A stretch of 64,000 nucleotides of DNA from Anisakis pegreffii (GCA_035041965.1 JAPYMA010003015.1:62001-126000); one strand, 5' to 3'. Counted from the first letter of the stretch, positions 14,831 to 30,114 are shown. Program-made: numbers and translations. The notes: a model not told the origin generated them from the sequence alone.

Positions 14831-17800
14831 TACTTGAGTGATCTATTCTGTTGACCCATTTTAATCAGTTCTGGAATCTGCCAAAAAAAAGCCTCAAATT
14901 GATGTGAAATGATTGATGATAAATAACACTTGAGCGGATTGATGACATGTTTCGCATGTTTCCAAGAAGCAAGAAGCTTCGTTCCTATCGATTAGCAGAT
15001 GCAAACTCGAGATAAACTTTGAAGTGAAAAATTTTTTCATGTGACCATTTCAAGCGCATTTTTCATGTGCAAATTCCTTCAGAGTTGTTCAGCACACACA
15101 CACAGCCTTTGGTAAAGTAGCTGTCGATAGGATGATGTTTTAGAGCAACAACGCACGCCCATACGAATAAAACGAGCTCTTCGCATGAGCAGCGAGCAGC
15201 AGCAGGCATCACATTTCGTTTCTGACAAGCCCTCGTGACTGCTGGCTGCATTCACTCACGTCATTCCCAATTTCCTCTCTTTTCCACTAAAAACTTATTG
15301 ATGCCATATTATAATTGCATTTCCAATTCTATCATATGACGGCAGTTTTTTTTCTCGTTGAATATGCCCTTTCTCTAGAGGAACTCAGAATGCTCCGATT
15401 CTATTTCAGTGATGTAATGAGACTGAACTCAATCACTCTATACCTTGGCATTTATGGCTGATACGCATGATCGCAGTATGGAATAATTGCTTCAGGTTAA
15501 TTTTTGCAGATCAGCTCAATTGGTCACTGATTTCTTGAGAATTTTCCTCTCAGCAGAGCATCTGCTGAGAATCTACACTGTGGAATCTTTCTTCTCAGCA
15601 AATGCTGCCGTAATGCAATCGCTGATTACACACCGGTGAAAATGGTCATTGAATTGTTCACAACAGTATTATTTAACCTTTTGCAGTGATTACTTGTTCA
15701 CACTGGCTCGCTGTAACACATCTCGCAATAACACCTTTGAATCAACGATACATGATCACTCAACTGATCAACACTCAATCATCATCGAAAATGGGAAATT
15801 GCTAGGATATATTATTATATCCTTAGTAATTTCAAGATTATCGATCACTTGAATCATTTCCGAATCTTTCATCCAAAATCCACCTGTTATTGCTTACGTT
15901 AAATTCTCCCTGATACTTTTTTCTCAAGCAAATTTAGCTAAGATGTTCCTAGCGAACCGTTGAAAAACCGAAAAAACAACGTTCACTGCTGAGGATTCAA
16001 ATCAGTGCATCATCATCCCATCATCGTCATCATTCTATTAGTAACAGCGTTCAACATCGTTGGTTGCTTCGTTCAACAACAATCTGTTGCTGCTTATATA
16101 TATTATCACGAACAATCGGAATTCCACTATAGCCACACATCGATTTATCACGTTTTTGATCGCTTTCTCACATAAAAACACTCATCGTTTCATCCATTCC
16201 TTCAATGCATATTCACAATTCGTTTGTTCAAATATCATTAGCTGTTTGTTAGCAGCCTGCACACAGTTTCCCTTCACTTGTTCACTTAATCGCTTTTCAA
16301 TTCATAAATTTCATCTACTCAAACGGGACGGATCATAGCCGCATATTGCAGTATTTCATCTCACACATGATGCATGCATGCATACCTTCAAGCAAAGTGC
16401 TGCTTGCTCACAAATCACATGCGCCTGTTTGAAATTGTATTAACTGACTGAGTTGTTGACAGAGATAAAAGTGATACGATTTTTTGAGTGATTGAATTCG
16501 TGATTGATATTGTTTTTTGCTTTAAGAGCGCATTATTGAGTTTCACCTCCCACTTTGCATTGTACAATTTCGACAGGGAAACACACATAAACATTTGTTT
16601 GAAGGGATTCATAAAACATGCTGAAAATTTTGAATCAGCAATCTTCAGTGAAAAGACCAACAATCATATCCAAAAATAAACCATAGAATCCGTTCACCTT
16701 TACGGATGACTGACTAAATTACCGATTATCTGTGTTGAAAAGTTATCCCTCTGTTTCTTTGAAAAGCTCAATTCAACTGCTAACTGCTCGTCAGTTAATG
16801 CAGAACAATATGAATGAAGCAAATGTAATTTGTCGTCCTTGATCTGCACTTACCGATCAATCCACATCTCATTCATGTCATTTCTTGAGTCCACTCAACT
16901 TTGATGAATTATTTCATAATAATAGTAATTGTTTTCGACAACTTTTTGGATGAGAATGAAAGGAATTTTAGAAATGAACAGAATAAATGCTCAATTGAGG
17001 ACTGAAAAATGGAAATTGAAAATTCTGTAGTTTGATTTTTGCCATTTTGTGCTTGAAGATTCTCAAAAATAATCCAATCTAATCGATTTGCGCATTGGCC
17101 TTTAGCATGAGAGAAAACAGCTAAATTCCGCTTTTAGTTTCGCTTAAGAGCGCATAACTGCCAACATTTCTTTCGTACCTCTGCCACCTTTTAAGAATTT
17201 TCAATCGAAGAATTTTTTGTTTAGTTGATGTCAATGGGCATTCAAACTGAGCGCTTTCTATTCGATTGAATACTGCGAAAATCGAACCGAGTGAAAAAAT
17301 GACATTTGCGACGTGATAAATTGAAAAAGAATCTCGAAAATTGTATTACTTTGTCCTGAAAACAATCAAAATTCTTTCGTTCACGAAAGAAGCTATGAAC
17401 AATGAATAGATATCAGTTTCGTGTCGCACGAACAACGGTTAAGAGGATCGTCTTTTTTTGAGCTATTAATTATTGTTTTCAATGGTATTTACATTATTTC
17501 ATTTAGCTTCAACGAAGTCTGTCAAATGCATTGGTCGATATATGATCGATCATTATTTCACTTTGAACAACTGATGGATCGCTCCTATCCAGACGGTCCT
17601 CACAATATATGCTCATTCTCTGAAGTTTTGTTTTCTCATTAGATTTATGAGATGAACTTCTCTCCAACTCATCGCCCAGTTCTGATCCATCATCCAAACT
17701 GAATAAAATCTCTTAGTTTGTACGGCTGCCCTTCAGATGTTTAGATTTTCCTTCAGTAGATTGAAAGTAATTTCAGTAAATTCCTTTCTAACATAATGGT

Positions 17801-20800
17801 GGATGGTGCTGTTACTTTCCTTCTTACGTCCAGCCGTCCGCCCTTCCCAAGCAGCCAAATCTTCCAGTTCAACTGAGTTTTGTTGATTTAACTGAATTTA
17901 GATCGGTCCAATTGTAATTGTTGGATCGAAATCATTCCTGAAACTGGAGGGAGAATATTCTATTGGTTGAATTCTAATGTCTTCAACCACGCACGATCAC
18001 CGTTCGACAAATTTTCATTGCTAATCCATTGAATGTGCATCTACAGATGCTGACATGCGCATCGTGTAACAGAATGGTTGGTATCTGAAGTTATCCCGGC
18101 TCTAGAACTCAGTGAATAGTCACTTTTCAAGTTAAGAGTCATAAACTCCTCAGCACTATTTGATTCCCTTTCTTATCTTATCAGTAGCATCGGACGTTTT
18201 TGCTTGAAGCTATTTTAGGTCTGTTATTGAGCATTTTCAAGTGTTATCGGTATTTTTTTCTCACTTATTCAACCAGTTAACTCTTCGTTTCCCTTAACAT
18301 CGAATCAGTTAATTACTCATCATCCAATTCCCATCGCTGTATTGGATTCGATTTTTTTCGGAAGCTTTCTTCCGTCAAAGGAAGTATCTTCAGTTTTCAA
18401 GCGGAACGAACACATAATTTTTCTAAGATTCACTTTCTATGCTCCCTATTCCATTCCAGTACGTTCACAAGCACGCATTCACAAAAGTTCTCAAATTTAT
18501 GCTTCTGTCAAAAGTGTTTTTGTTTCGTTTCTTTGCAAGAGTACTTTGGCTGCTTCTTTAACCACCTATCATCCTTATTCGGCCTGAATAATTGCCTTCA
18601 TTTGCCTTTTCACCACCTTTTTTCTATATGTCCAACGAGATAACATTACCATGAATTGTATTGTCTTATCCATTTATTGAGATTGTCACTGGCTCGTTTA
18701 TCAATTTTTGAAGTGTAATGAATGAGCATCAATAAGCGTTTCACTGAGATCGTCACTCAGAAATGACCGATAACCGATACGTGTCCATGAAATGCTGCTA
18801 AGTGATCATCAGGCTTACATTATCTCAGCAGATATTAAACATCCCACGCTTCAGCTAACAACCACTGTTGAGTGTTCTCTACTCTTTGCCTGCGATCGCA
18901 TTTAACGGCTCTCTTCTCGAGCAATCCTTAGTTCTCAACGTCATCATTGCATACTGGCTCGCACTGGAAACAATTATACGAAAGGCAGAAAACATATCTC
19001 AATGTTCGCCTACCTAAATGTGATGTTGTTCGTTTCTGAACAAATTTAATGGCAACTCTTTTCTCACCGACAACTACCTCATTTCAATTGGGCATACCTC
19101 TTGTTTCTACTCAAGCAACAGGCAGTCCTCATATCAACTCTGAAATAACACAGTAAACAGCGTAATTTCTGGTAACATTCATTTGCATTTATCTGAGACT
19201 GATATTGTTGTTGATATCGCCTATGGATCAATGATCAGTGAAATTCCATGAATGCTATCCATGAATGTGGTTCAGGCTTCAGGGAATTTACATGTTTCCA
19301 TTCATCGTCCCTGCTTTAACGAATGCATTGTCAGCTATTCAGTTTCCAGTATTCCTGTGAAATCATTGAGAATAATTAACTCATCACTTTTTCGTGTTTT
19401 TTTTGCGTTGACAAGTAAGCAGTGCGCTTGGAAGAACGAGGTGATATGCGCGATGGGTTTCAAAGGAAATGCACCATAAAATTTATCTGACAACGGAGGC
19501 AAATTTATGTGAACGGAAGGGAATAAATCGTTGGTTTGAAATCATTTTGAGCAGATCATTTGACATCAGTTTCCGAATTTGCCCTTTTTTCCGTACCATA
19601 AAATGATATATTCCTAAGGGAGCGCTCACGTCTCAATGCAAAAGTGCCCCACACATAATTCGTGCATGACCACTTTCACTGAATTGCTCAATTTTGAAAT
19701 GCGACATTTGAGCATTACGAACACGAACAACATTCCACATCACTCGCTGTCCGTTCGCTTCTTGACGGTTCCTCCTTAGATCATGACAACAGTGCAGATG
19801 ATCAGTTAAATCTGAGTTACGGTGCTGTTCGATGTAGTGCAATTTGCTGTGATTCACTTGGAGTATAACGTCTTCGTGACATTCATTTGTATTGAAATCA
19901 TGTTCTTTTCACATCAGAAAATCACGAGTTTTCACATTGCCTCAGGTTTAGTGCTAGTATGCGTAATTGATGATGTGCACGAGAAAGCATCAATAAATAT
20001 GTTCGTATTTCTTGTTGTTTCTCATTTGCACAAATGATCTTCTCACCTCAAATGTTGCACACAAATCATTTAGACTTGAATCAGTTGTTCAGCTCAGAGG
20101 AGTATTCGAGTTACTGATGGTGTTGTTGATAGGATTGATAGAACCGTTAGACTAATACATTAATAAGAATAAGATAAATGATAACGATACGAATGATATG
20201 AATCAGTGTTGTGATTGTATTTATTTGTTTGCTTCAGTGGATGCTAAAGAAGTTATTGTGTGAAATGGAATTGCTGCTGTTGGATGACATGAAAACAATA
20301 AGGAAGCGGCGGCACATAAAACTGTTTAATTTCATTTCTTTTTGCCTTATTGCCATTTATAAATTCTTTCAGATTACTTTGTGATTGTTGTGATCGTTTT
20401 TTTGTCGCTTATTGCTGCTGGTATCATTGAATCTTTTGATTAGCACTAAGCTTTTCTCAGTTTGTTTGCACTCAATGCCTATCCAATCGCACTCGTGGCC
20501 GTTTTCATTTCAGACGATCTCATTTCAGATGATTCACTTCAAAAATACCACACCTTGTTCGTTTTATTAAAGTGTAACTGAAAAATCGCATATGCTCCTA
20601 TAATTGATAGACATTCTGGTAAAGTCAATGATTTCATCATGAGTTTATGTCATTACGAAAGTTGACTGTTATTCTTATAAGATGACTACGAAATGAACAT
20701 TTTCGTAAGCTTTCTTTCATGGAATTTTTGTTCCAGTTGTTAACATAGCATTTGGTGATCGCTTTATGAAGCAAAGAATCAGCACACTGCACTGATTACT

Positions 20801-21559
20801 CTTAGCTGGATGATTCCAAACTCACTATTCAGTGAGCGATTTCAATGAACGTTGCATAAATGCTCTCAAAAGATCAGAAACACGAAAACAGATATGAAGA
20901 TGGTTTGAACTTCAAGCTTCGAGCTTAAACGAGAAGCTCTTTCAGTGCTCGAAACATTTTACTCGTAAACAATTCATAAGTTGTTCGATCACAGAAACAT
21001 TACATGCTTATGAATAATTCACTCTTCTCTGTTAATTAACAAACGATAAGAACAAATTTTCTCGTAAACACCACCATTCAATATGTTTCTTCATTCCATT
21101 ACATAAATTATGCAAGAAACGTGGATACTCCACTCCAAGGTCCGTTCAACTTATTTGTTAGCATTGTATCCGACCGATCACGTTCTATTTCATCCTATCC
21201 CATCCAGTGCTATTTACTAATAGGCAAATCCGTGGCGTTCTTGCATCCATTCAGTGATATTCAATTATAATAGCAGTATGTATTTCTTTGCTATGGACTG
21301 AGTGTAAAAGCTGCGTTTACAGACAACAGTTCAACTGCTTTTTGTGTGAAACGAACAAATCTTCTGAAAAAATAGAGGAAATTTATCATCCGTTTATTTA
21401 CTTATTATTACAACGATTTACAGCAATGACGTTTCAGTGTATAACACCATTCACATAATTGTCAGAGTATTTACTACTCGTTGAGTAGTTTCAACCAAAT
21501 ACTTTATCTGTTGATCACACTTATCTATGCATCGCTGTTGTTTATGACGTATAATCGTC

Positions 21560-21586
21560 ATAAACTCATATTGAATATGAGTTTAT
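21560..21586. repeat. Perfect 13-bp hairpin
   Basis: Arms ATAAACTCATATT (21560-21572) and AATATGAGTTTAT (21574-21586) are exact inverse complements around a single base, making a near-continuous 27-bp palindrome. No flanking gene. Confidence 0.75.
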
Positions 21587-22024
21587 TCGTTGATCACATC
21601 CTTTATCCCGTTCACCGAAATGATCACTTATCTGAAACGAATGACGTGATTACGCATATCCATCGCTGTGATGATGAGCAGAATGAGGAAACGAGAAGAT
21701 GAGCATCGAAAACATATTGTTTTGACCTTTCTCGTTGGTTCGTTTGTGCTTATACTCTTAATGCAATTCAGAGTGATTAGCACATAACTGAATCGAATGG
21801 ATCAGCCAATAAGAATAATGCCTAATTGTGTTTGCATTATTAACAAGCGAACGAACGCCTCTGCTTATACTTAGTTCATTTTATGACCTTCTCATCGATG
21901 CATCAAACCATCGTTCCGCTTTTAAATCATCCGTTTAGCGAATAATTCTCAGCAACATCGATGGCTATTTATGGGTTTGTTTTATGCCATAAGCAGTGCT
22001 CATTTGTCGTTGTTTTTTGTTTGT

Positions 22025-22043
22025 TTGGTTGGTTGGTTGGTTG
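22025..22043. repeat. TTGG tetranucleotide microsatellite
   Basis: Four TTGG units plus TTG, downstream of a T/G-rich stretch. Simple repeat in non-coding DNA. Confidence 0.85.
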
Positions 22044-25000
22044 CATCGTTTAAAAATTTTCATTCATATCGCATTTTCTCACTTTTAAAATTTTTCTCAC
22101 TTAAATTTTATTGCTTCAAATTTTTCTCGTCAAAATGACTTACAAAAAAGCTGAGAGAAATATTCATTTCTCTTGCCAAAGCATTTTCACGTGTCTCAAA
22201 TAAGTCACTGGAACGTACTAAATTCAAACTTTCATTTCATCAGCTCCTTGTCAGCAAAACACATTGACGTTATTAGCTGTCGACACTTAAATTGGACTTC
22301 TTCAGTCGTTTTTTGCCTGCTTTCGGTCGTTCTTTCGGAAATCAGTGAGTAGAGTTCATCCGTTTCTTTGAAGAGTTTTTCGGTAAATGACCAGAGAACG
22401 CACGTAAATGCGCTCTATTCGGATCAGTTTTCATTCCATTTTCACATGCTCTTCATTGCGTTAGTGAACGTTCTTTGTTACATGGAAATAAGACGACACC
22501 CGTTGTAAGACACTCCGTAATTAATCATCACGCAGCCATGATTTTTGCACACTTCCACATTCGTAATAAAATTGAAGCATTCACTTCAAATAATCGTATC
22601 CTTCAATTAATGATACTAAATCGCCCAACTTGAATCTAACCTGCAAAACTGAATTTACCATCTCTCAAGCACGTTAGCAGGCTAGACGGACGCTGTTCCA
22701 AGCTAGCTCTCAATCAGTTCGATGCTTATAGTATTTCCACTACAAGAGTGGAAATCCTGAGATGTAATCGGCCGTTTGAAATGGAATTTTCTACGAGCTT
22801 CCCTTCATAACCCGGAAAAATTTCTGAAAAAAAACAGTGCTAAAGTCGTCGTTTCGAAATAATGTGCACTTTAGTAATGCACAGTAATGATTTTTAGATG
22901 GTCTCTTATTGTGGAACAGTGCGCAAGATTGCATTTGGATGGTAGTAACTGTTGTTGTTCAGAATGTAATATTGTTAGTTGATGCAAAGAAGTCTTTATC
23001 TGAATGTGTATTTGCAAACACGTCGTCCGCATATCTGCACAGCACATCAACTCAACGAGATTAACCACAAGAGCCACATTCTACTGCAGCAGTCAGTATA
23101 CAATTGCAGTGAATATCATGAATAATTCATCGTAAATCGTGCATTGCATGCAATCTCTATACACTTTTTATTGGAACGATTAATTGATAAAATTTATCCG
23201 ATTTCCACTTAATCGCAATAACAGTATGATGCCAATGATGATGAAATCGTTCCAGTTCATAGCATAAGAGTCCTATGTGATCTCGTTTCTTAACAAGTCC
23301 TCCTACATGCGGATGATGATGGTCCTCCCCTATTGTGTTCATTTCAGTTCTATGAATAGTCGATTGGTGACATTGTCTTGTCACTCTAATTCATCCGTCA
23401 CTTAGCCAATCTCGGCTGCTGATCACGTGCGCATGATCATCCTCTCGCTGTATACACTCATCAGCCAAATTTTCTATATCTGTTAACATCAAAATCACCT
23501 CTATGTAGCAGATCATTTCTTTTCACTCATCAGCTTTTTGCGAACAATATTCGTTCCATTTCGATAATTTCCGTTATTCACAATCAATCCCATTCGAAAT
23601 TTATTCAAAGTGCAAAAAACAATTCACAGCTCGCCCACAGTTCGTGCCACTGCCTTATGACTTATGTTCACTTTCGTAATCCAACTCGATGCCTCAATTT
23701 CGCAAATTCTTATTTGGTCTCTTGGTTTTCAGCGTACGAACGAACAGTCGATCGGTCGTCGGCTTACGAAATGCATTCATTTGAATAAGACATCCGAATA
23801 CTATTGCCTAAGCTATCTAATATCCTTTCTATCAACGGTGTATTCGTGCTCATTCATTATCATCTGCGATTGGAAACAAATTCTGGATTTTGTAAATATG
23901 AAATTCAATGCCAACGGATTCAACTCAGAATATTAATCACCGCACCACAACTTTCTTCCACTCATAAACGAAGAAAGACTTCTGCGATTATTTTCACATG
24001 ATGATTTTGCGTTCGAATATCGTCAAATTTTAGAATCTGATCTTCAAAATCAGCTATTCCAATCGAAGATCAAAAATAGAAATTTCATTTATTTTCATCA
24101 GCATCACTTCAAAAATGGTCATATCAAGTTATCAAAGATTAGTTCGTTGATAAGCCTAATCCTTTCGTACTTGGCTTTGCGATTTGTACCGCAGAAGCAT
24201 GGCGGCTTAAGAGTAATGCAAACAAATCAGTGAAAGCACAAACGGACCAAAAAAAACAAATATTTTGACTGTCGTTTGGTGTTGTTGACTGCTTGTGATA
24301 TTTTGTGTGTGATAGGACTGATAAGATGATAAACATTGAAATTCTCGGCTCTTAGGAGCATATTGCACGAACAACGCAGCGCTGTCTTTGGTTCATAGGA
24401 ACAGTCTGTTGATTATCTATCGAAAATTTTGTCTGCTAATAGTTTGATTTAATTCCGAAATGGGGTTTTTTTCGGCAGTAATACTCTCTATTCGAGTTTT
24501 CATTCACATTCACATGACGTCTCGCCTCTTCAAGCTAGATAAAAGAATCATTAATTGTGAAGTGAAGATGACATTATTCCATGCTAATACGATTGTCTGG
24601 TCATGGTTCGTATGGAGTGATTAATATCTGAAAGTATGCGGTTTAAGCAGAGTTTAATTGTTTTGTTGTTGAACACTGAATGCTGAAGAATATGGTGTAA
24701 TATTGTTGGCGTAATTTTTAGCTGAAGAAAATGCTGTATCAGTTTGCCTATATGACGTTATGCATATATTACAAATTGAACACATTTCAAATTTTAATTG
24801 TGCTCTATGCATCGCGCTCATTCTTTCGTTTCTTCTTATCATATGATTTGTCACAGGTGTTATAATACAATCATTATTTATATGAGCCTTCTATCAAGTC
24901 AACAAACTCATAATAATCATCGAAACCATCAAAAATTTATTTCATCAAACACTTCTACCAACTATTTGTGACCAATGACAACAATATTTATTTATCCGCA

Positions 25001-25612
25001 TAATCTATCAGTCATATCCAAAAAATTTCCATCCTCAGCAATATCTCTTCATCTTGGCAAGCCTCAGGCCATATGATGTAGGCAGTAACTGTGAATGATC
25101 TCAAAATAATGTTGTTTTTTAATTAGGCAATACCAGATATTTATTTTCGAATAAGCTTGTTTTACTCGCTCGGCTTTAGTTACTTCCAATAAACACCTTC
25201 AGTCTTCAATACTGGCTTCCTTCTGTTTACAGTTGCTTCTTTAAGCATTTCATTCATCCATTCCTTACTACGACATATTTTATTGATAGATGTATAAATT
25301 TCTCATAATCGATCACCTCAACAAACCGAACTCCATCCTCATCCGATGATAGTCGTTCAGTTTTCAAAGTGATGAAGTGTCATTAAACACTGAAGGGTTA
25401 ATCCTTAGCAATAATGATAAATGTGATCATAATCATAATAGTGGTAATCAATGATGCTAATAGTAATAATGCGAACACAACAACAGGTATCGTGAACGAT
25501 GACCACAACAGTTAACTTTTTTCGAACTCTTCACCGAACGCGAAGCAAATTAATTCATCCCGCTGCATAATCATGGTATCATGAAAATGAACCACCGCTT
25601 ATTTCAGTGGTC

Positions 25613-25658
25613 ATTGATCCTCCCAGTGGTCATTATCATGCCCACTGAGGGGATCAAT
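25613..25658. repeat. Imperfect inverted repeat, arms about 17 bp
   Basis: ATTGATCCTCCCAGTGG at 25613-25629 pairs with the inverse complement of CCACTGAGGGGATCAAT near 25642-25658, with two mismatches and a loop of about 12 bases. It could be a folded-back transposon scrap or chance; no flanking duplication was seen. Confidence 0.5.
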
Positions 25659-26397
25659 CGTTGGCGTTGCTGTGTAAGCGATATACGCTATTTTGCTAAC
25701 ATCCTCAATTTCGTTTGATTGCATACCATCCATCCAAAGCATCAAACGAATCAAATGTTCCAGGTACGGGGAGGGGGTGTGTGCTTGATGCATCACCCCA
25801 TCCAGCACCACCCCACATTCGAATTGTAAATTGATCATCCACTGATTGGTCGTGCGTGATTGTATTATACTTGATGCTCTTGCTTGTATATGATCATCAT
25901 CATCAACAGCATCATAATCGTTGCGAATTGGGCGCCTTTCAGACGGGTTTTTCTCCCATCACGGATGCTTTGCTTCGATCTAGAAACGAGTAAAGCACTG
26001 AATGAATACGTTTGATCGGTATTTTAGTAGCAAGCCATGAACACGCATGAACCATTCGAATCCTCCAACGATCATGATCATATGAAAACAACATCGGCCA
26101 TTTATTCGATTCATCCACTCGGTGCTTTTCATTCATAGAAACATCCAATTGTAAGAATTCCTGAAATAAACCATACAAAAATACCAACTGCCTCCTGCTT
26201 TCTTGTAAGTTCTTATCTTCTTTACTGTTTGTTGCCTCGTTCAGCCGCATCATTGTTTCCTAACATTATACGAACAAACTTCAGATGTTTATTTGTATGA
26301 ATTGAAAGAATTCAGAATTTTCGTTTCGTTGTATTGTGTTACTTGAAAAAAGTCATTGATGAAAGCAGTGTGAAGGTGTTCACATTCCGATAGTCAG

Positions 26398-26419
26398 GTT
26401 GTTGTTGTTGTTGTTGTTG
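26398..26419. repeat. GTT trinucleotide microsatellite
   Basis: Seven uninterrupted GTT units plus G. Non-coding simple repeat. Confidence 0.9.
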
Positions 26420-28487
26420 AGGAATTGGCTGCACAATGAAGCGCATTCGCGTGATCGTTTCAATCAAATGCTTTCAAAAATACATCATTACTGCTCAGTA
26501 ACAAATGGCAAAAAACGCTTTTCATTCTTATTGTTGCAGCAACGTTACACTGATTTTGCTTTACACATGATATCATGCTTGATTCGTGCCATAGTTTCAC
26601 CGTCTTAATGATAAACAAGAATAAATTCTTCTAAGATTCGGTCGCCGTTCCTCATTCGATCGTGATCTTTACTCTAATAGTAGTACTGATAATAGCCATC
26701 GTTTCATTCGATCTGTCAACTTCATTGAGGCTTATCAAATATGTTTGTGTTAATGTTCACCTGTTTGCATGTCATTTCCCATTACAAATCAAATTCGGCA
26801 AAAATTGTACTTTACTGAACGTGAAATGGCATTTTTCGTTAGCAGTAAGGTCACAGTTGTAACAAATTCAATTTTTCCCAGTGAAAGTGGTGCGAGGCGC
26901 AATGTTTCCGTATCGTTTCCATCACTCGAATCTAGTTCGTCAACCATGCCGTCAAACACCCAGCAGAAAACGAAACGTTCACAAGAATTTGGCCTGAAAT
27001 TCACATGAGCACATATGGATTGATTGTACACATCGTTCTAGTTTTCATTTGTATTGGTTTGCTCGGCCTATATAAAATAAATAAGTACTTAAGCAGTTAA
27101 TCATTTTTCACGGTTGGTAGCCGTAAAAAGATATCGCCAATCATTCTGTTCATCGTTTTTTTGCCATCTCTCAACATTGAAATGATTATAGATCTTTTTT
27201 TTTTGCCTGTTTTCAAATTCCTCTTCTATCGCATCTATAAATATTTGATGATTGATTGTTGCTCATTTTATCATGTACGCACCACAGTGCAGCAAATGTG
27301 ACGAAGAGGAAAGCAGTTGAGGGCGTATCCAAATGCAAGAAATACCGTTGAATTAGTGTGTATGCAAGCATGATAAATGAAAAATTTGCCCTCATTTTAG
27401 AGTGCGAAAATTCGTTGTGTTCAATGCATCTCACACGACGACAATCGCTTTCAAAATATACACTTTTGATGGCCACTCATCGCATTCCAATGCACTTAAT
27501 GATGTTGATGCCGAAAAAGTCTCGCTCGCCTACCACACCTCTGTTAAATATTGAAGTAAAAATGACTGGAATTTTAGGAGAGAGATTCACTCTCTCTGTC
27601 CTTTCCTTAAGTTACATTGACGGTCCTCCAGTGGTCACTGATTATCTCAGTCTTTAACATCTCAAGTCTGAATTATTTGCCCTTCCTCTCGTTGTGGCAC
27701 AGTTTGAAGCGATTTCAAATGTTTCACTATCCGAACAAATCCGAATTTCGCTCACCAAAAATGCAGAACAAGTCGTGATAAGTTTCTGCTTTTGTATACG
27801 CTTCTTGAACAGTGAGCTGTTTTGATGCTTCCGAAACGATTTCATAGGCCACATGCTTGATAGCCAACAGTCGTTGTATGATCACCAATAATAACCGAGC
27901 AACAAGCTGATCTTCTTTCATATGTGATGCGAATCTTGCGTTCATTTTGTTCGTAGTTTGCGAAAATTCATAGTATTTTGACTTTGTATCAATTTATCGT
28001 GTAGTATTCACTCACTCAATCGAGCCGAAATAGTCCCACTCGAACCTGAACTTTATTACGAGCCTAAACAAGCTCTTGAATTGTAATCCCTGAATAAGAC
28101 AAACCAAACTCGATTCAAAGTCTCACTCGTCATCCAGTACACATTCTCTCTGTACAAGCATTGTGTGGTTCAAAGACAACCTGGTTAATAATCATATCAC
28201 TCAGTGTTTGTGTGGATGATTGGTTATGTTACATTCCGCAATCCAGTCCCAAGCTGTACAAATCTCAAGTCGGGATCCAAAGCTCTAAGCTCAGAATTCT
28301 CAATATCCAACATTGAAATCTCGTAATTCTACCGTTTGTGCGGCTTACTGCCACTCTCGCAACCATATTTCACTCATCTGCAATTATCGGTCATCGTCGT
28401 CGTATTTTTTGATCCACTTAAATTCTTTCAAATTTACTCTTTTATTTGATTGTCGCAAAAGCGACCAATGACAAACAAGTGAACGAT

Positions 28488-28502
28488 CGTTCGTTCGTTC
28501 GT
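28488..28502. repeat. CGTT tetranucleotide microsatellite
   Basis: Between three and four CGTT units. Simple repeat in non-coding DNA. Confidence 0.8.
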
Positions 28503-29147
28503 CCAGTTTACGAAGGTGAGGAGTGAGTGAAATGGATGGATGGATTTGCATGCATTTCATTTCATGTTGTTCTCTTTTTGAAGGTCAACGGCTCGCAGCA
28601 GTTGATTCGTCGTTGCGGCCGGCTTGTGATTGAATGCGAAATGATGCGAATTGCTTCAATGGTATAATACTATTACAAAATGGCTATGGTGCCGTTCTGG
28701 TGATGCTGCTGCCTGCGTTGCTTGCTTTCGTTTTTATTTTGCATTTCATGAAAAAGGCATGAAACACAAACTGACGAACAGAACGGACAGATGGCGAGCA
28801 GGTACATGCATCATGCATGATGATGTTGCAGCAGCAGCAGCATCGTTTTCATCAGCTCCATTCAAACACTCACTCATACACAAATATGCTCCTCTATCTT
28901 ATAACCACCAAATGCGTGACGACGATCACTAGTGCCTCAACCGATCGCTTCTTCAACTTCATTCTTAGTCTCTTCGACATTTTGCCTCTCCTGAAACTTC
29001 CTGCGTCTCCCTATTCTGTGCCATTTCTGTTTGCTTTGAAATGCGAATTTCATTCTCCAGTGAAACCCTTGAATGTGTCACCATTGCAGAAACCACGTGA
29101 AATTTCCCAATTTATTCGGTGGGCTGGAAAGTTTCTCTGACTCTCAC

Positions 29148-29191
29148 ATAATCCGTATTGTTGATCCATCAGGATCAACAATACGGATTAT
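29148..29191. repeat. Perfect 20-bp-arm hairpin with 4-base loop
   Basis: Left arm ATAATCCGTATTGTTGATCC (29148-29167) is the exact inverse complement of the right arm (29172-29191), with loop ATCA. Twenty uninterrupted pairs is far longer than other hairpins in the window. It lies inside an unassigned 92-codon open frame (29073-29351, +) that has no other coding support. It could be a fold-back duplication, the stem of a small structured RNA, or the core of a small inverted-repeat element. No target-site duplication is visible. Confidence 0.8.
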
Positions 29192-30095
29192 TTGCTTGTT
29201 TTCATCAGGCTTTCATCATGGCTATGGGTTGTCAGAATTGTCAAGCAAGTCAAGCGTGCAGCTCGTGAACATCACCAACGGAAAGCGCTTGCTTCACAAA
29301 TATTATTCATCGGAACTGCCTAAGGGCATAAGCTCATTAGAACTGGATTAATTTGCTATATTTTCTCTTTTTAGTGGACTGTTTTCGTAGAATGCCTCTT
29401 CGATATTGACGTAAACGGTTGGTGTTACCTAGCAACTTCTATCACCTACTTAAAACGCACGTATAATCCTTCGACTGTTTATGCATTTCGATCACCATTT
29501 GGAACTATCTTCCAAAAGTGATCATTGATTTTTCTGCGTACATTCCAGCTAATTCAAGTCACATTCTGGTGAAAGAGTTCATCTCAAGGCTGTCATAATT
29601 TCATGATTACTGGATTCAAATAATTCAACCGTCTTGAGAAATGACGAAGCTCGGTCATAGTTAGTTATTCTGTAGGCCCATCGCACTCTGTATATAATAT
29701 ATCTCACGTGAACTTCCTATGAACCAGAGTTTCTAATGAATTAATTGATTGCCTAAGCGGTGATCGTGCTAGCGCTTCTATTAAATTTGCGATTCAACAA
29801 AGCTTTATGATAATCTCTGATTCATTTCAACAGCAGCAAGTCTACAAAAATCCCATCAAGTCCCTGCTTATTTTGTTCATTTTCTCATCGATCCTCGAAA
29901 CGATCGATCGATACATCGTCGTCATTCGTTCGAATGAGATCATTCGAGCGATGATCTCGTTCGCACACACTTGATGTGATGTCATCGTTCACTTCTCAAA
30001 AATCCATCTTGAAAGCCATTCTGATGTAAACTGAGAATTTCTTCTCCAATTCTTATTCATTCGCTGATTGTGAGAATGTTTTCGAAATGCTTTCA

Positions 30096-30114
30096 CTCGC
30101 TCGCTCGCTCGCTC
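30096..30114. repeat. CTCG tetranucleotide microsatellite
   Basis: Four CTCG units plus CTC. Simple repeat in non-coding DNA. Confidence 0.85.

Noticed and set aside
25760..25800. G-rich GGGGAGGGGGTGTG stretch as a third copy of the hAT-like repeat
   Set aside because: Only the G-rich part matches; the diagnostic GAGAATCACTG end is missing.
25939..26253. 104-codon minus-strand open frame
   Set aside because: No recognised motif, no neighbouring exons and no acceptor or donor that extends it.
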